Source of the DNA: an uncultured Eggerthellaceae bacterium
GTDB lineage: Bacteria; Actinomycetota; Coriobacteriia; Coriobacteriales; Eggerthellaceae
Reading direction: 5' to 3'
DNA: 59,683 nucleotides
NCBI GenBank assembly: GCA_905234785.1
Contig: CAJOIP010000005.1
Span: 1-59,683 of the forward strand
A model generated the notes under the pieces. It was not told the origin of the DNA. It did no database searches and saw only the letters and a program-made list of their open reading frames with translations. The position numbers and the translations under genes were made by a program. The first letter of the stretch is position 1. Each line of letters begins with the position of its first letter. Of the stretch, positions 6,646 to 15,624 are shown one piece after another.

Positions 6646-8172
6646 CTACAGAGCGCGGATGCGGGTTTCAAGCATGCGGAAGCGCGGTGACGGTTCCAAG
6701 GCTCCCTGAACCTCGGGGTTGCAGGCAATGCTTTTGGGGCTGGCGAGGCGAATGGCGGGTGGCGCTTGGATGCGCTTGAAAGCCGCGGTTCGCATGCTGC
6801 GAAGCACCCAGTCCAAGTCATCGGCGAACGCCTTAGGATCATCGAGCCCGTAGAAGCCGATCCACTTCCCGACCTCGGTTCCGATGAGCCTGTCGGAAAG
6901 GTAGCGCTCCATGACATCGCAGGCGACTTCGTCGATGCCCGGCCCGTCGAGCAGCTGCTCGATGAGCCAATCGTGATAGAACCACTTCATCGGGTCGCGC
7001 TGGCCGTCGGCAAGCTCGGCTGAAGGGGGCGTTTCCCAGTCGTATCCAGCATCGGTTACGCGGGGCAGCAGGTTCTCGGGAATGATGGCGCTTTCGCGGT
7101 CGCCGTTGATGATGTGCGCCAGCTCGAACAGGCGCACCTTGGAAAGGTCGCCGATGGGCGCGAGCGCGCCGATGGCGTCTCCGTACAACGTCGCGTACCC
7201 GAGCGCGCATTCCACGCGGTTGCCGTTATTGGCCACCACGCCGCCTTCGACTGCCGCAAACGTCGAAAGGACGTGTCCGCGAACACGGGCCTGCACGTTT
7301 TCGAGGACGAGGCCCGACATCGCGTCGTTGGCGTACCCGTACTGGGAAAGCACCTCGCCCGTAGCCGTTACGAGCGGCTCGATCGTGCCGTTTCGAAGCT
7401 CGATGCCCAGCGCTTCGGCGAGTTGGGCGGCATTCGCCTTCGTGGCTTGGGTGTTGAAACGCGTGGAGAGGTTGTAGCCCGACACACGGTCGGGGCCGAA
7501 CGCGAGCGTGAGCAGGACGGCGACGATGCTGCTGTCCAACCCGCCCGATAATCCGATCACCCATTGCGGGCCCCAGGAAAGCACCTGCTCGTCGAACCGG
7601 CGCAGCGTCTTCACGAGAGCGGCGAGCAGCTTGTCCTTCACGGGCTCCTGCACGGTGTTCTTCTCGGAGAACTGCACGAGCGCGATATCCTCTTCGAAGT
7701 CGTCTTGCAGCGCCGCGACGAGCGCGCCGTCGGCGTCGTAGACCTTCGTGCCGCCATCGTAGGCGAGCACGTTCTTGTCCTGGTTGCGCATGCCGACCGG
7801 GCGCAACGCTATCGTCGGCACATGATGCGCCTTCCCTTCGCTGCCCGAAGCGCCGGCGAGCGTGAAGGGCGCCACATCGCACAGCACCGCGAAATCGCAC
7901 GACCCGTCATCGGGCTCGAGCCCGATGCGGTACGTTTCCCCGCACGCCTCGAGGTAGACGGCATTGCCCGCCACGTCGATACGCGAATCGTTCAGCACGA
8001 CCAGGTGGACGTCGTGCGCATCGACGAGCGAGCCCGGCATGACGAGGAGGTCGGCACCGGCATCGACCGCATGTTCGACCATGCGCTCGCGCGCCTGCTC
8101 GTTCGCCGACCCACGGCCGTACGACAGCTCGGGCTGCCCGACGGCGATCTTCAACTTCGACAGATCGCCCAT
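6646..8172 (-). CDS. nadE: NAD(+) synthase with shortened, degenerate amidase domain
   Basis: The C-terminal ~330 residues form the ATP-dependent synthetase: P-loop SGGLDSS, FNTQATKANA, GNRVECALGY, TLYGDAIGALAPIGDL and DRESAIIPENLLPR, as in NadE. It amidates deamido-NAD to NAD. Glutamine-dependent enzymes carry a ~270-residue carbon-nitrogen hydrolase domain first; here only ~165 residues precede the synthetase, and the usual 'PEL' glutamate is replaced (LLVMPGSLVDA). The remaining fold (IAVGQPEL, VLCDVAPF, KVYDADGALV) is recognisable but a full Glu-Lys-Cys triad is not. I infer that it uses free ammonia or another amidase. The ATG abuts the flippase stop codon, so the two are probably cotranscribed. 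Confidence 0.87.
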   Translation of the reverse strand: MGDLSKLKIAVGQPELSYGRGSANEQARERMVEHAVDAGADLLVMPGSLVDAHDVHLVVLNDSRIDVAGNAVYLEACGETYRIGLEPDDGSCDFAVLCDVAPFTLAGASGSEGKAHHVPTIALRPVGMRNQDKNVLAYDGGTKVYDADGALVAALQDDFEEDIALVQFSEKNTVQEPVKDKLLAALVKTLRRFDEQVLSWGPQWVIGLSGGLDSSIVAVLLTLAFGPDRVSGYNLSTRFNTQATKANAAQLAEALGIELRNGTIEPLVTATGEVLSQYGYANDAMSGLVLENVQARVRGHVLSTFAAVEGGVVANNGNRVECALGYATLYGDAIGALAPIGDLSKVRLFELAHIINGDRESAIIPENLLPRVTDAGYDWETPPSAELADGQRDPMKWFYHDWLIEQLLDGPGIDEVACDVMERYLSDRLIGTEVGKWIGFYGLDDPKAFADDLDWVLRSMRTAAFKRIQAPPAIRLASPKSIACNPEVQGALEPSPRFRMLETRIRAL

Positions 8173-9708
8173 CTAGCGCCTTCCCCCCCGCTTCCGCGAC
8201 AGCTGGATCCGCTGCGTGATGTACTCGCGCACCAACAGGATGAGCAGGATGGCCATGACGATAAGGTAGCCCACGACGGCGCCTTCCAGCCCCATCATCG
8301 TGATCATCAGGATGAGCACGAGCAGCGAGAACCCGAACGTTATGAGGTACAGGCCCATGACGACCTGCTGGCGGCGCAGGATCGTGATGACCTGGTACAG
8401 GAAGTCGATGGCCGCGGTGACGCCGCCAGCCGCCAGCATGATGTAGGACAGCTGGGCGTACGGGCCGAAATCGAGGCCGTACAAGAAGCTCATGATGGGA
8501 AGGCCGATCCATGCCATGAAGATGACGCCGATGACCGTGATGGCCACGATGAGCGCGATCATGGCCACGATGAGCAGGTCGAAGCGGCCGCGGCGCGATT
8601 CGTCGGCCCACGCATTGGCCATCTTCACCAACATGGGACGGTAGATGAGCTGCACGGTGATGAGGATCGCCTGCGCCGGGAAGTACAGCGCGTTGAAGTA
8701 CAGCTGGTTGTCGTAGGGAAGGCTCGCGCCCTGCATGACGAACTTCGGCATGTTGTCGATGACCGCGTACAGGAACAACGCCAAGAACACCGGGAAGCAC
8801 TCTTTGAACAGAAGGCCGATGCTGTGCAGCGTCGGCGGCGTGGAGCGCGGCGTTTCGAACATCGTGAGCGGGAACGTGAAGAACAGGAACGTGAGCAGCG
8901 CGGCAACCGCCATGGCGATGCTGGCGACGCCCATGTTGCCCGTCACGAGCAAGAAGCCCGTGAACACGAAGAAGGCCGCGGCTGAACGCAGCGCCAGCGA
9001 AACGCCGCCCAGGTAGAGTTTGTCGACCTGCTGCAGGCGGCCTTCGTACACCTCGCCGAGCGCGTCGACTGCGCGGTAGGCGAAGATGCCCATGCACATG
9101 GTCCCCATCTCGCCTTCGAACCCGGCAAGGCGGCAGATGAGGAACCCGACGACCATCATGACGACGCACGTGACGATGCGGTTCACCTGGTAATCGGCGA
9201 ACGAATGGTATTCCTCCTGGTCGGATACCTGATACGTGCGCACGCCGTAGTTCGCGAGGATGTACAGCAGGTTTGCGAGCACGAATGCGAACGAGAACAT
9301 GCCGGCGCGCTGGACGCCCGCGACTTGCGTGACCACGATGGTGAGGAACGGGAACACCACGCCCCACGCGCCCTGGCCGATGGAGTTCCACATGAAGTCG
9401 CGCGAGGTGCGGCCCGACCCATACGCCTCGTCCTGGTCGGCAAGGTTGCCGTCGGACACGGCGCCCATGAGCCGGTCGAACCAGTCGTTTATGAGGCGGC
9501 GAACGGGGTTGACGGACCGGTAGCGCTCGTCGCGCGTCCAGCGGCCGTCATCGGCTTGATCCTCCTCGCGCGCGCGGCGCGCACGGTACGAGCGCCCCGC
9601 ATCGTGGATGCTGCCGGAATCGCGCACGTTTGCCTGCGCAGTACGACGACGCGCCGCCGATGGGCGACGCGTACGGTCGGTTTCTATGTCGGAACGCCGT
9701 TGTGCCAC
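8173..9708 (-). CDS. Polysaccharide/lipid flippase (PST/MATE-like)
   Basis: The 511-residue integral membrane protein has about 12-14 hydrophobic segments. A basic, arginine-rich cytoplasmic extension of ~90 residues precedes the first helix (MWNSIGQGAWGVVFPFLTIVV), which matches the start of Wzx/polysaccharide transport family flippases. FPAQAILITVQLIYRPMLVK and GLDFGPYAQLSYIMLAAGGV fit the second half of that family. No glycosyltransferases lie nearby, so the cargo is unknown. The GTG start at 9708 sits seven bases after TATAAT, suggesting a leaderless message; nadE follows with no gap. Confidence 0.75.
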   Translation of the reverse strand: MAQRRSDIETDRTRRPSAARRRTAQANVRDSGSIHDAGRSYRARRAREEDQADDGRWTRDERYRSVNPVRRLINDWFDRLMGAVSDGNLADQDEAYGSGRTSRDFMWNSIGQGAWGVVFPFLTIVVTQVAGVQRAGMFSFAFVLANLLYILANYGVRTYQVSDQEEYHSFADYQVNRIVTCVVMMVVGFLICRLAGFEGEMGTMCMGIFAYRAVDALGEVYEGRLQQVDKLYLGGVSLALRSAAAFFVFTGFLLVTGNMGVASIAMAVAALLTFLFFTFPLTMFETPRSTPPTLHSIGLLFKECFPVFLALFLYAVIDNMPKFVMQGASLPYDNQLYFNALYFPAQAILITVQLIYRPMLVKMANAWADESRRGRFDLLIVAMIALIVAITVIGVIFMAWIGLPIMSFLYGLDFGPYAQLSYIMLAAGGVTAAIDFLYQVITILRRQQVVMGLYLITFGFSLLVLILMITMMGLEGAVVGYLIVMAILLILLVREYITQRIQLSRKRGGRR

Positions 9709-9721
9709 GACATGGATTATA
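9709..9721 (-). promoter_or_regulatory. -10 element giving a leaderless flippase message
   Basis: TATAAT on the minus strand (9721-9716) is followed by seven bases and then the GTG start codon at 9708. No Shine-Dalgarno sequence fits between them. No clear -35 hexamer was found at the expected distance. Confidence 0.45.
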
Positions 9722-9844
9722 TGCCCTGGAGGCGCACCAGCGCCTGCCTCGACAAATCCTTTTTGTAATCATCAAAGTACCTTCATGCCGCGAAGCCGTT
9801 CCCACCATTCATCCAAGCAGCCTGAGGCCGCATGGACGAATGCG

Positions 9845-10270
9845 TTACTTGGCTTCGAGCAGTTCGATTTCGAAGGTGAGCGCTTGGCCTGCGAGCTCGT
9901 GGTTCATGTCGAGCGTGATGGTCTCGTCGTCCTTGTCGGTCACGACGCACGGCATGGGGTAGCCCTCGGCGGTGGCCAGGCGCAGGTGCGCGCCCACCGG
10001 CACGTTCTCGGCGCCGGGCAGCATCGACAGCTGCAGTTTTGCCACCTTGTGCTCGTCGCGCTCGCCGTAGGCATCGGCGGGCTCGAGACGGACCGTCCGC
10101 GTCTCGCCTACCTCCATGTCGCGAACGGCCGCGTCGAATCCGGGAATCATCTGCCCCGCCATGCATGTGAACGCAAGCGGCTCGCCACGGTCACGTGAAG
10201 AGTCGAACTTGGAGCCATCGTCAAGCGTGCCAACATAGTGCACCTTGACATTCTTGCCCTCATTGCCCAT
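9845..10270 (-). CDS. FKBP-type peptidyl-prolyl isomerase, SlyD-like
   Basis: The 141-residue protein begins VKVHYVGTLDDGSKFDSS and continues FTCMAGQMIPGFDAAV, the FKBP core. An inserted IF-type domain (residues ~70-120, EPADAYGERDEHKV ... MPCVVTDKDDETITLDMNHELAGQ) and the final LTFEIELLEAK place it with SlyD-type isomerases and chaperones. There is no signal peptide, so it is cytoplasmic, and it lacks the His-rich metal-binding tail of enteric SlyD. ATG 10270 is chosen because GGAAGGA precedes it; upstream in-frame codons have no ribosome site. Confidence 0.87.
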   Translation of the reverse strand: MGNEGKNVKVHYVGTLDDGSKFDSSRDRGEPLAFTCMAGQMIPGFDAAVRDMEVGETRTVRLEPADAYGERDEHKVAKLQLSMLPGAENVPVGAHLRLATAEGYPMPCVVTDKDDETITLDMNHELAGQALTFEIELLEAK

Positions 10271-10337
10271 ATCGCATCCTTCCCGATTAATTACGACTGC
10301 AAGTGTACACCAACGACGCAGCACAATCATATACGGC

Positions 10338-10343
10338 TATAAT
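10338..10343 (+). promoter_or_regulatory. -10 box of the phosphorelay operon
   Basis: TATAAT lies 43 bases before the ATG at 10386. The -35 region is not consensus. It is the best promoter candidate for the three signalling genes that follow. Confidence 0.4.
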
Positions 10344-10385
10344 CAGCTACAGACACCGAGTCACCGCGAAAGGGCGGATGCAAGC

Positions 10386-12059
10386 ATGATGAACGCCCAC
10401 AACGATCTTTCCCAGCGGACAGTGCGCCGCAAGGTTCTGGTCGTGGAAGACAACGACCTGAATCGCGAGATGCTGTGTGCAGTGTTAGAGCAGCAATTCG
10501 ACACCATCCAGGCGCAAGACGGGTTTGCGGGCCTTGACGCCCTGGCGGAGCATCAAGCCGAGCTCTCGCTCGTCTTGCTCGACGTGTACATGCCGGGCTG
10601 TGACGGGTTCGATTTCCTGCGGAGCATGCGCGCGGACAGCCGCTTCGACACGCTGCCCGTCATCGTGGCCACTGCGAGCGATTCCGTCGACGACGAACTG
10701 CTATGCCTGAAGCTCGGCGCGAACGACTTCGTTTTGAAGCCCTACAACTCTGAAATCATCATGAACCGCGTGACCAACATGATACGGCTGCGCGAATCGG
10801 CGGCAATCGTGAACCAGCTCACATGGGACGAGACGACGGGCTTGTACAGCAGAGAGCTTTTCTTCCGCACTGTAGAGGATTTCCTGACGGCGAACCCCGA
10901 TGGCGAATACGACCTCGTGTGCAGCGACATCGACGGCTTCTCCGTCTTGAGCGACCGCTACGGCTCCGAAAACTGCGACGAGCTGCTTCGCGAACTTGCC
11001 CGAAACCTGAGCGATGCGATTCCCGGATGCATTGCCGGCGGCCGGATCGGGGCGGATGCGTTCGCCTTCCTCGTAGAGCATCGGCAAGCGTGGCCAGCTG
11101 AAGCTCCTCAAGAAGCGCTTGACAACCTTCCGGTTCCCAACGTCAGCCTGAAATTCGGCGTAGTGGAGCACGTAGACCGCGCCACTGCCGTGTCAATAGC
11201 GTGCAATCGGGCCATGCGCGCATTGGAAACGGTGAAGGGCCGCCACGGATTGCTCGTGGCGCCTTACGACGACGACCTTCACCAGCGTCAGGAACTCGAG
11301 CAAACCATACGCGAAACCATGGAAGACGCCCTCGACGGCCTGCAATTCGAAGTGTATTACCAGCCTAAGCACGATGCGAAAACGGGCACGATACGCGGCG
11401 CGGAGGCGCTCGTGCGCTGGTCGCATCCCACAATCGGCTTCATCAGCCCGGGGCTGTTCATTCCCATTTTCGAACGAAACGGCTTCATCATCAAACTCGA
11501 CATGTTCGTGTGGGAGGAGGCCTGCAAGGAGATCAAGCGCTGCGAAGACCGGGGGTTGCCGACGATTCCCATTTCAGTGAACGCGTCGCGCCTCGATTTC
11601 GACAATCCCGATCTACCCGAACGCATCTGCGAACTCGCCGACAGGCACGGCATCGACCACGCCTTCCTGCATGTCGAGCTCACCGAAAGCGCGTACGCTG
11701 AAAACCCCGACACCGTCGTGCGCATGCTCGGCGAGATGAAGTCACTTGGGTTTTCCACAGAGCTTGACGATTTCGGGGCGGGATACTCGTCGCTCGTGTC
11801 GCTGAACATGCTGCCCCTCGACATCATGAAGCTCGATATGAGCATGGTCCGCCAGGCGACGGCGACAGGTGATTTCCGCATTATCGAATCGACGATCAAG
11901 CTCGCGCAGGTGCTCGGCTTGAAGACCGTGGTCGAAGGCATCGAAACCGCCGAGGAGGCGCAACGCGTCACGGACATGGGCTGCGACCTTATCCAAGGCT
12001 ACTACTATTCCAAACCCCTTAACCGCGACGATTTCGAAGAGTACCTGAAGCGGGGGTAG
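10386..12059 (+). CDS. Response regulator with degenerate GGDEF and EAL (c-di-GMP phosphodiesterase)
   Basis: The ~557-residue protein has an N-terminal receiver domain (LVVEDNDLNREML, phospho-acceptor Asp66 in LLDVYMPG, conserved Lys in FVLKPYN). A GGDEF-like domain follows whose signature is RIGADAF instead of GGDEF, so it should not make c-di-GMP but could bind GTP. The EAL domain keeps EALVRW, SVNASRLDF, ELTES, DDFGAGYSS, VVEGIET and QGYYYSKP, so hydrolysis of c-di-GMP to pGpG is expected. It heads an operon with an HPt protein and a hybrid kinase, which should feed phosphate to Asp66. Either of two adjacent ATG codons (10386/10389) may be used. Confidence 0.88.
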   Translation: MMNAHNDLSQRTVRRKVLVVEDNDLNREMLCAVLEQQFDTIQAQDGFAGLDALAEHQAELSLVLLDVYMPGCDGFDFLRSMRADSRFDTLPVIVATASDSVDDELLCLKLGANDFVLKPYNSEIIMNRVTNMIRLRESAAIVNQLTWDETTGLYSRELFFRTVEDFLTANPDGEYDLVCSDIDGFSVLSDRYGSENCDELLRELARNLSDAIPGCIAGGRIGADAFAFLVEHRQAWPAEAPQEALDNLPVPNVSLKFGVVEHVDRATAVSIACNRAMRALETVKGRHGLLVAPYDDDLHQRQELEQTIRETMEDALDGLQFEVYYQPKHDAKTGTIRGAEALVRWSHPTIGFISPGLFIPIFERNGFIIKLDMFVWEEACKEIKRCEDRGLPTIPISVNASRLDFDNPDLPERICELADRHGIDHAFLHVELTESAYAENPDTVVRMLGEMKSLGFSTELDDFGAGYSSLVSLNMLPLDIMKLDMSMVRQATATGDFRIIESTIKLAQVLGLKTVVEGIETAEEAQRVTDMGCDLIQGYYYSKPLNRDDFEEYLKRG

Positions 12060-12060
12060 C

Positions 12061-12083
12061 CCAATGGGGAGTATCCCCTTCGG
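12061..12083. repeat. CCAATGGGGA palindromic element between EAL and HPt genes
   Basis: CCAATGGGGA-GTA-TCCCCTTCGG forms a near-perfect 10-bp hairpin starting two bases after the stop codon. A copy with the same arms and loop length lies at 25140-25162. A related, longer hairpin is at 47251-47292. Here it is inside the operon and could stabilise or attenuate the message. Confidence 0.65.
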
Positions 12084-12101
12084 ACTAGAGAGGAGCTTGC
12101 C

Positions 12102-12473
12102 ATGACGATAGAGGAGCTCTACGACCGTATCGGAGGCGATCTGGAAGGCGTGCGCAAGCGATTGCCGTCAGACGACCTCATCGCGCGCTTCATCGTCAGG
12201 TTCGCCGACGATGAATCATGCGCGCAAGCGGCAGCCGCCTGGTCCGAAGGCGACGAAGCGTCCGCCTTCGAGGCCGCCCACAAGGCCAAGGGCGTTTGCG
12301 CCAACCTCGGGCTGAGCAAGCTTTGGAACATCGCAAACGACATCACCGAGGCACTGCGACCGGGCAATTCCGATGTGCGGGCTACAACCGACGTGGATGC
12401 GCTCGTCAAGCAGCTCGCGAGCGAACACGCGTCGACGCTCGACGCGATCCGAGAATTCTCAGCAAGCGCTTAG
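12102..12473 (+). CDS. HPt phosphotransfer protein
   Basis: The 123-residue all-helical protein has the histidine phosphotransfer motif AAHKAKGVCANLGL with phospho-accepting His60. An N-terminal segment (YDRIGGDLEGVRKRL) and VARF-like helix match Hpt domains. It would shuttle phosphate between the receiver domains of the hybrid kinase encoded next and the EAL response regulator encoded before it. GAGAGGAGC precedes the ATG. Only 19 bases separate it from the kinase gene. Confidence 0.85.
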   Translation: MTIEELYDRIGGDLEGVRKRLPSDDLIARFIVRFADDESCAQAAAAWSEGDEASAFEAAHKAKGVCANLGLSKLWNIANDITEALRPGNSDVRATTDVDALVKQLASEHASTLDAIREFSASA

Positions 12474-12492
12474 GGCACGGAGGCTGGCTTAC

Positions 12493-15400
12493 ATGAGCGA
12501 ACGGAAACCCATTGGCTTCACGATGAAGGCGGCGGTGTTGGGCATCGTCGCCGTGGTGGCGATGCTCGTCTTCGGGTCATGGTGGATGGGGCAAAGCGCC
12601 CAGGAAGCCACCGAAAAGGCTGTACGCGCCGTCAGCATGTTCTACCTCGACGAGCTGACGGGCCGGCGCCAGCAGGTCGTGGAGAAGAACCTCGCCGACA
12701 ACATCGAGAAGGCGCAGACCGCCATCGGGCTCATGACAGCTGAGGACTTAAGCGACTCGGCGCATCTGCAGACTTACCAGTCGAAGATGAAGGCCCTGTT
12801 CAACTTGGAGAAGTTCGCCTTCGTGGACGAGACGGGGCTCATCTACACCTCCCTTGGCATGCAAGAAGACATCGACGATTACGCCTTTGATTACCGCACG
12901 CTTTCCGGACCCGACATCTCGGTGAAGGGGCTCGATGGCGACGAGAAGAACGTAATCATAGCCGTTCCAACCGACGGCATCCCGTTTCAGGGCCGAACAC
13001 TCGTGGCATGCTTCATGGAGATAGACATGAAGGAGATGGTGGAGGGCCTCTCGCTCAGCTCCGACGCCAACGCCACCACGTTCTGCAACATATACACACA
13101 TGACGGAATCGCGCTCACCGACATGGTGCTCGGGGGGCTGGCGAGCGAGGATAACCTGCTCGACGCCCTTGCCACGGCACAGTTCGAAGAAGGGTATTCC
13201 TACGGTAAAGTCGTGAGCGATTTTGAGGAGGGCAACTCGGGCGTCGCCTCGTTCACGTATGGAGGCGTGCAGGAAACGCTCGATTACGTCCCCATAGCGG
13301 AAACCGATTGGATGCTTTCCTACCTCATTCGGGAAAGCGTCATCACCGAGCAAGTCGGCGGCATTTCCGACGAGCTGACCCGCCGCAGCCTCGTCCAAAC
13401 GCTGCTGACCGCATTCGTCATGCTGGCAGTTGGCGGCTTGCTGCTGTCGCAGACGCGCAGAAGCGCCCGCCTCGCCCTTGAAAAGGAGGCGCTCGAAACC
13501 GAGAGCCGCGTGAAGCAGCAGGAAATGGAACGACAGATAGCGCTGCAAGAACGACTGCTCGACCAGGAAAAGCAGCGAGCCCAACAGGCCAGCATGATAA
13601 CCGCGTTGGCGTCGGATTACCGCAGCGTGTACTACGTCGACCTCGACACCGACGAAGGGGTGTGCTATCAGGCGAATGAGCGCATCGAAGAGGGCATGGA
13701 GACAGGCGAGCGGTTCACGTTCTCGGAGCGCTTCGAAAACTACGCCCATCGATTCGTCGACGAGCAGTACCGGCAGAGCTTCCTCGACTTCGTGCAGCCG
13801 AGCGCCATCCGCAATGCCCTGGCCACAAACGCCATCGTGTCGTATCGCTACCTCGTCAAACACGGCAACGTGGAGAGCTACGAAGCGCTGCGCATGGCGG
13901 GCGTGCGCCACCCGAAGGACCGGGATGACGGAATCGTGCACGCTATCGGAGTCGGATTCGCCGATGTGGATGTGGAGACGCGCGACCAGATGGCGCAAAG
14001 CCAGGCTCTCGCCGACGCGCTCGTGGTGGCGGAAGACGCCAGCAAGGCCAAGACGGCCTTTCTCTCCAGCATGAGCCACGAGATCCGCACTCCCATGAAC
14101 GCCATCATCGGGCTTGACAGCCTGGCGCTCGCCGACGAGGGCGTTCCGGACAAAACGCGCGACAAGCTTGAGAAGATCGGCGATTCTGCACATCACCTGC
14201 TCGAGCTGATAAACGACGTGCTGGACGTCTCGCGCATCGAATCGGGTCGCATGGTGATACGCAACGAAGCGTTCTCGTTCTCGCGCATGCTCGAACAGGT
14301 GAACACCATCATAAGCGGCCAATGCGCCGAAAAGGGCCTCGAGTACCACTGCAAGGTGAAAGGGCGGGTCGCCGAAGCCTACATCGGCGACGACGTGAAG
14401 CTGCGCCAAACGCTGATAAACCTCCTCGGTAATGCCGTGAAGTTCACGCCGAGCGGCGGGCGCGTCGACCTCTCCGTGGAAAGGACAGCCCATTTCGACG
14501 GGCACACGACGCTGAGGTTCACCGTCAGCGACACCGGCATCGGCATCGCTGAAGAGTTCCTGCCCCGCATATTCGACACCTTCGCCCAAGAGGACTCGTC
14601 GTCAACCAGCAAGTACGGAAGCACGGGGCTGGGCCTGGCCATTACGAAGAACATCGTGGAGCTGATGAACGGCAGCATCGAAGTGGAAAGCACGAAAGGC
14701 GAAGGCACGACGTTTACCGTGACGCTCACCCTGGCCGATGCCGAAACCGTCGCGGACGGGTCGGTTAACGAGAAGGTGAATCCGCACGAGCTGGACGTCC
14801 TCGTGATTGACGACGATCCGGTGGCGTGCGACCACGCGAAGCTCGTCTTGGAGAGCGTAGGCGTCACGACCACTGTCGCTTCCTCGGGTCCGCAGGCTGT
14901 CGACATGGTTCGCCTGCGGCATGCGCGCTGCGAGCCGTTCGACCTCATCCTGGTCGATTGGAAGATGCCCGATATGGACGGCGTGGAAACGACGAGGCAG
15001 ATTCGCAGCATTGCCGGAAGCGAGTCGGCGATCATCATCCTGACGGCCTACAACTGGGACGACGTATTAGAGGAAGCCGTTAGCGCGGGCGTTGACAGCT
15101 TCTTGGCCAAGCCGCTGTTCGCCACCAGCGTGTTAGACGAATTCCAAACGGCGTTCAAGAAAAAGAACGCTGAGGGCGGACGAGCCGCGCGCAAAGCGGA
15201 CCTTGCGGGATGCCGCGTGCTTTTGGCCGAAGACATGCCGATTAACGCCGAAATCATGGTCGAGGTGCTGAAGATGCGCGGCATCGAGGCCGAACATGCC
15301 GAAAACGGACGCATCGCCGTCGATATGTTCGAGGCGCATGATCCCGGGTACTACGACGCCGTCCTCATGGACATGCGCATGCCGGAAATGGACGGCCTGA

Positions 15401-15603
15401 CGGCCACGGCGACGATCCGCGCGATGGACCGGCCCGATGCGTTGACGACCCCCATCATCGCGCTGACTGCCAACGCCTTCGACGAGGACGTGCAGCAAAG
15501 CCTGCAAGCCGGCCTGAACGCCCACCTAAGCAAGCCAGTCGAGCCCGACACGCTCTTCGAAACGCTTGAGAGCCTCATCGGGAACGGAAGGTCGTTGTGC
15601 TAG
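12493..15603 (+). CDS. Hybrid sensor histidine kinase with extracytoplasmic Cache-type sensor and two receivers
   Basis: The 1036-residue protein has a helix at ~11-31, a ~260-residue outside domain with dCache character, a second helix at ~298-318, a coiled coil rich in Glu/Gln/Arg, then a PAS-like region (~365-490). HisKA carries FLSSMSHEIRTPMNAIIGL with His529. The ATPase domain has NLLGNAVKFTPSGG, DTGIGIAEEFLPRIFDTF and GSTGLGLAI. Two receivers follow, with Asp822 (LVDWKMPDMDG) and Asp960 (LMDMRMPEMDG). The architecture is BarA/ArcB-like but the HPt is a separate upstream gene. The signal is unknown; the outer domain probably binds a small ligand. ATG 12493 matches the start of the basic leader before helix 1. 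Confidence 0.9.
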   Translation: MSERKPIGFTMKAAVLGIVAVVAMLVFGSWWMGQSAQEATEKAVRAVSMFYLDELTGRRQQVVEKNLADNIEKAQTAIGLMTAEDLSDSAHLQTYQSKMKALFNLEKFAFVDETGLIYTSLGMQEDIDDYAFDYRTLSGPDISVKGLDGDEKNVIIAVPTDGIPFQGRTLVACFMEIDMKEMVEGLSLSSDANATTFCNIYTHDGIALTDMVLGGLASEDNLLDALATAQFEEGYSYGKVVSDFEEGNSGVASFTYGGVQETLDYVPIAETDWMLSYLIRESVITEQVGGISDELTRRSLVQTLLTAFVMLAVGGLLLSQTRRSARLALEKEALETESRVKQQEMERQIALQERLLDQEKQRAQQASMITALASDYRSVYYVDLDTDEGVCYQANERIEEGMETGERFTFSERFENYAHRFVDEQYRQSFLDFVQPSAIRNALATNAIVSYRYLVKHGNVESYEALRMAGVRHPKDRDDGIVHAIGVGFADVDVETRDQMAQSQALADALVVAEDASKAKTAFLSSMSHEIRTPMNAIIGLDSLALADEGVPDKTRDKLEKIGDSAHHLLELINDVLDVSRIESGRMVIRNEAFSFSRMLEQVNTIISGQCAEKGLEYHCKVKGRVAEAYIGDDVKLRQTLINLLGNAVKFTPSGGRVDLSVERTAHFDGHTTLRFTVSDTGIGIAEEFLPRIFDTFAQEDSSSTSKYGSTGLGLAITKNIVELMNGSIEVESTKGEGTTFTVTLTLADAETVADGSVNEKVNPHELDVLVIDDDPVACDHAKLVLESVGVTTTVASSGPQAVDMVRLRHARCEPFDLILVDWKMPDMDGVETTRQIRSIAGSESAIIILTAYNWDDVLEEAVSAGVDSFLAKPLFATSVLDEFQTAFKKKNAEGGRAARKADLAGCRVLLAEDMPINAEIMVEVLKMRGIEAEHAENGRIAVDMFEAHDPGYYDAVLMDMRMPEMDGLTATATIRAMDRPDALTTPIIALTANAFDEDVQQSLQAGLNAHLSKPVEPDTLFETLESLIGNGRSLC

Positions 15604-15624
15604 CGCAGACGAGCGGAGCGGCGG

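Noticed and set aside
10931-11100. Active diguanylate cyclase in the response regulator
   Set aside because: The GGDEF signature is replaced by GADAF, so cyclase activity is not expected; only the EAL domain has its catalytic residues.
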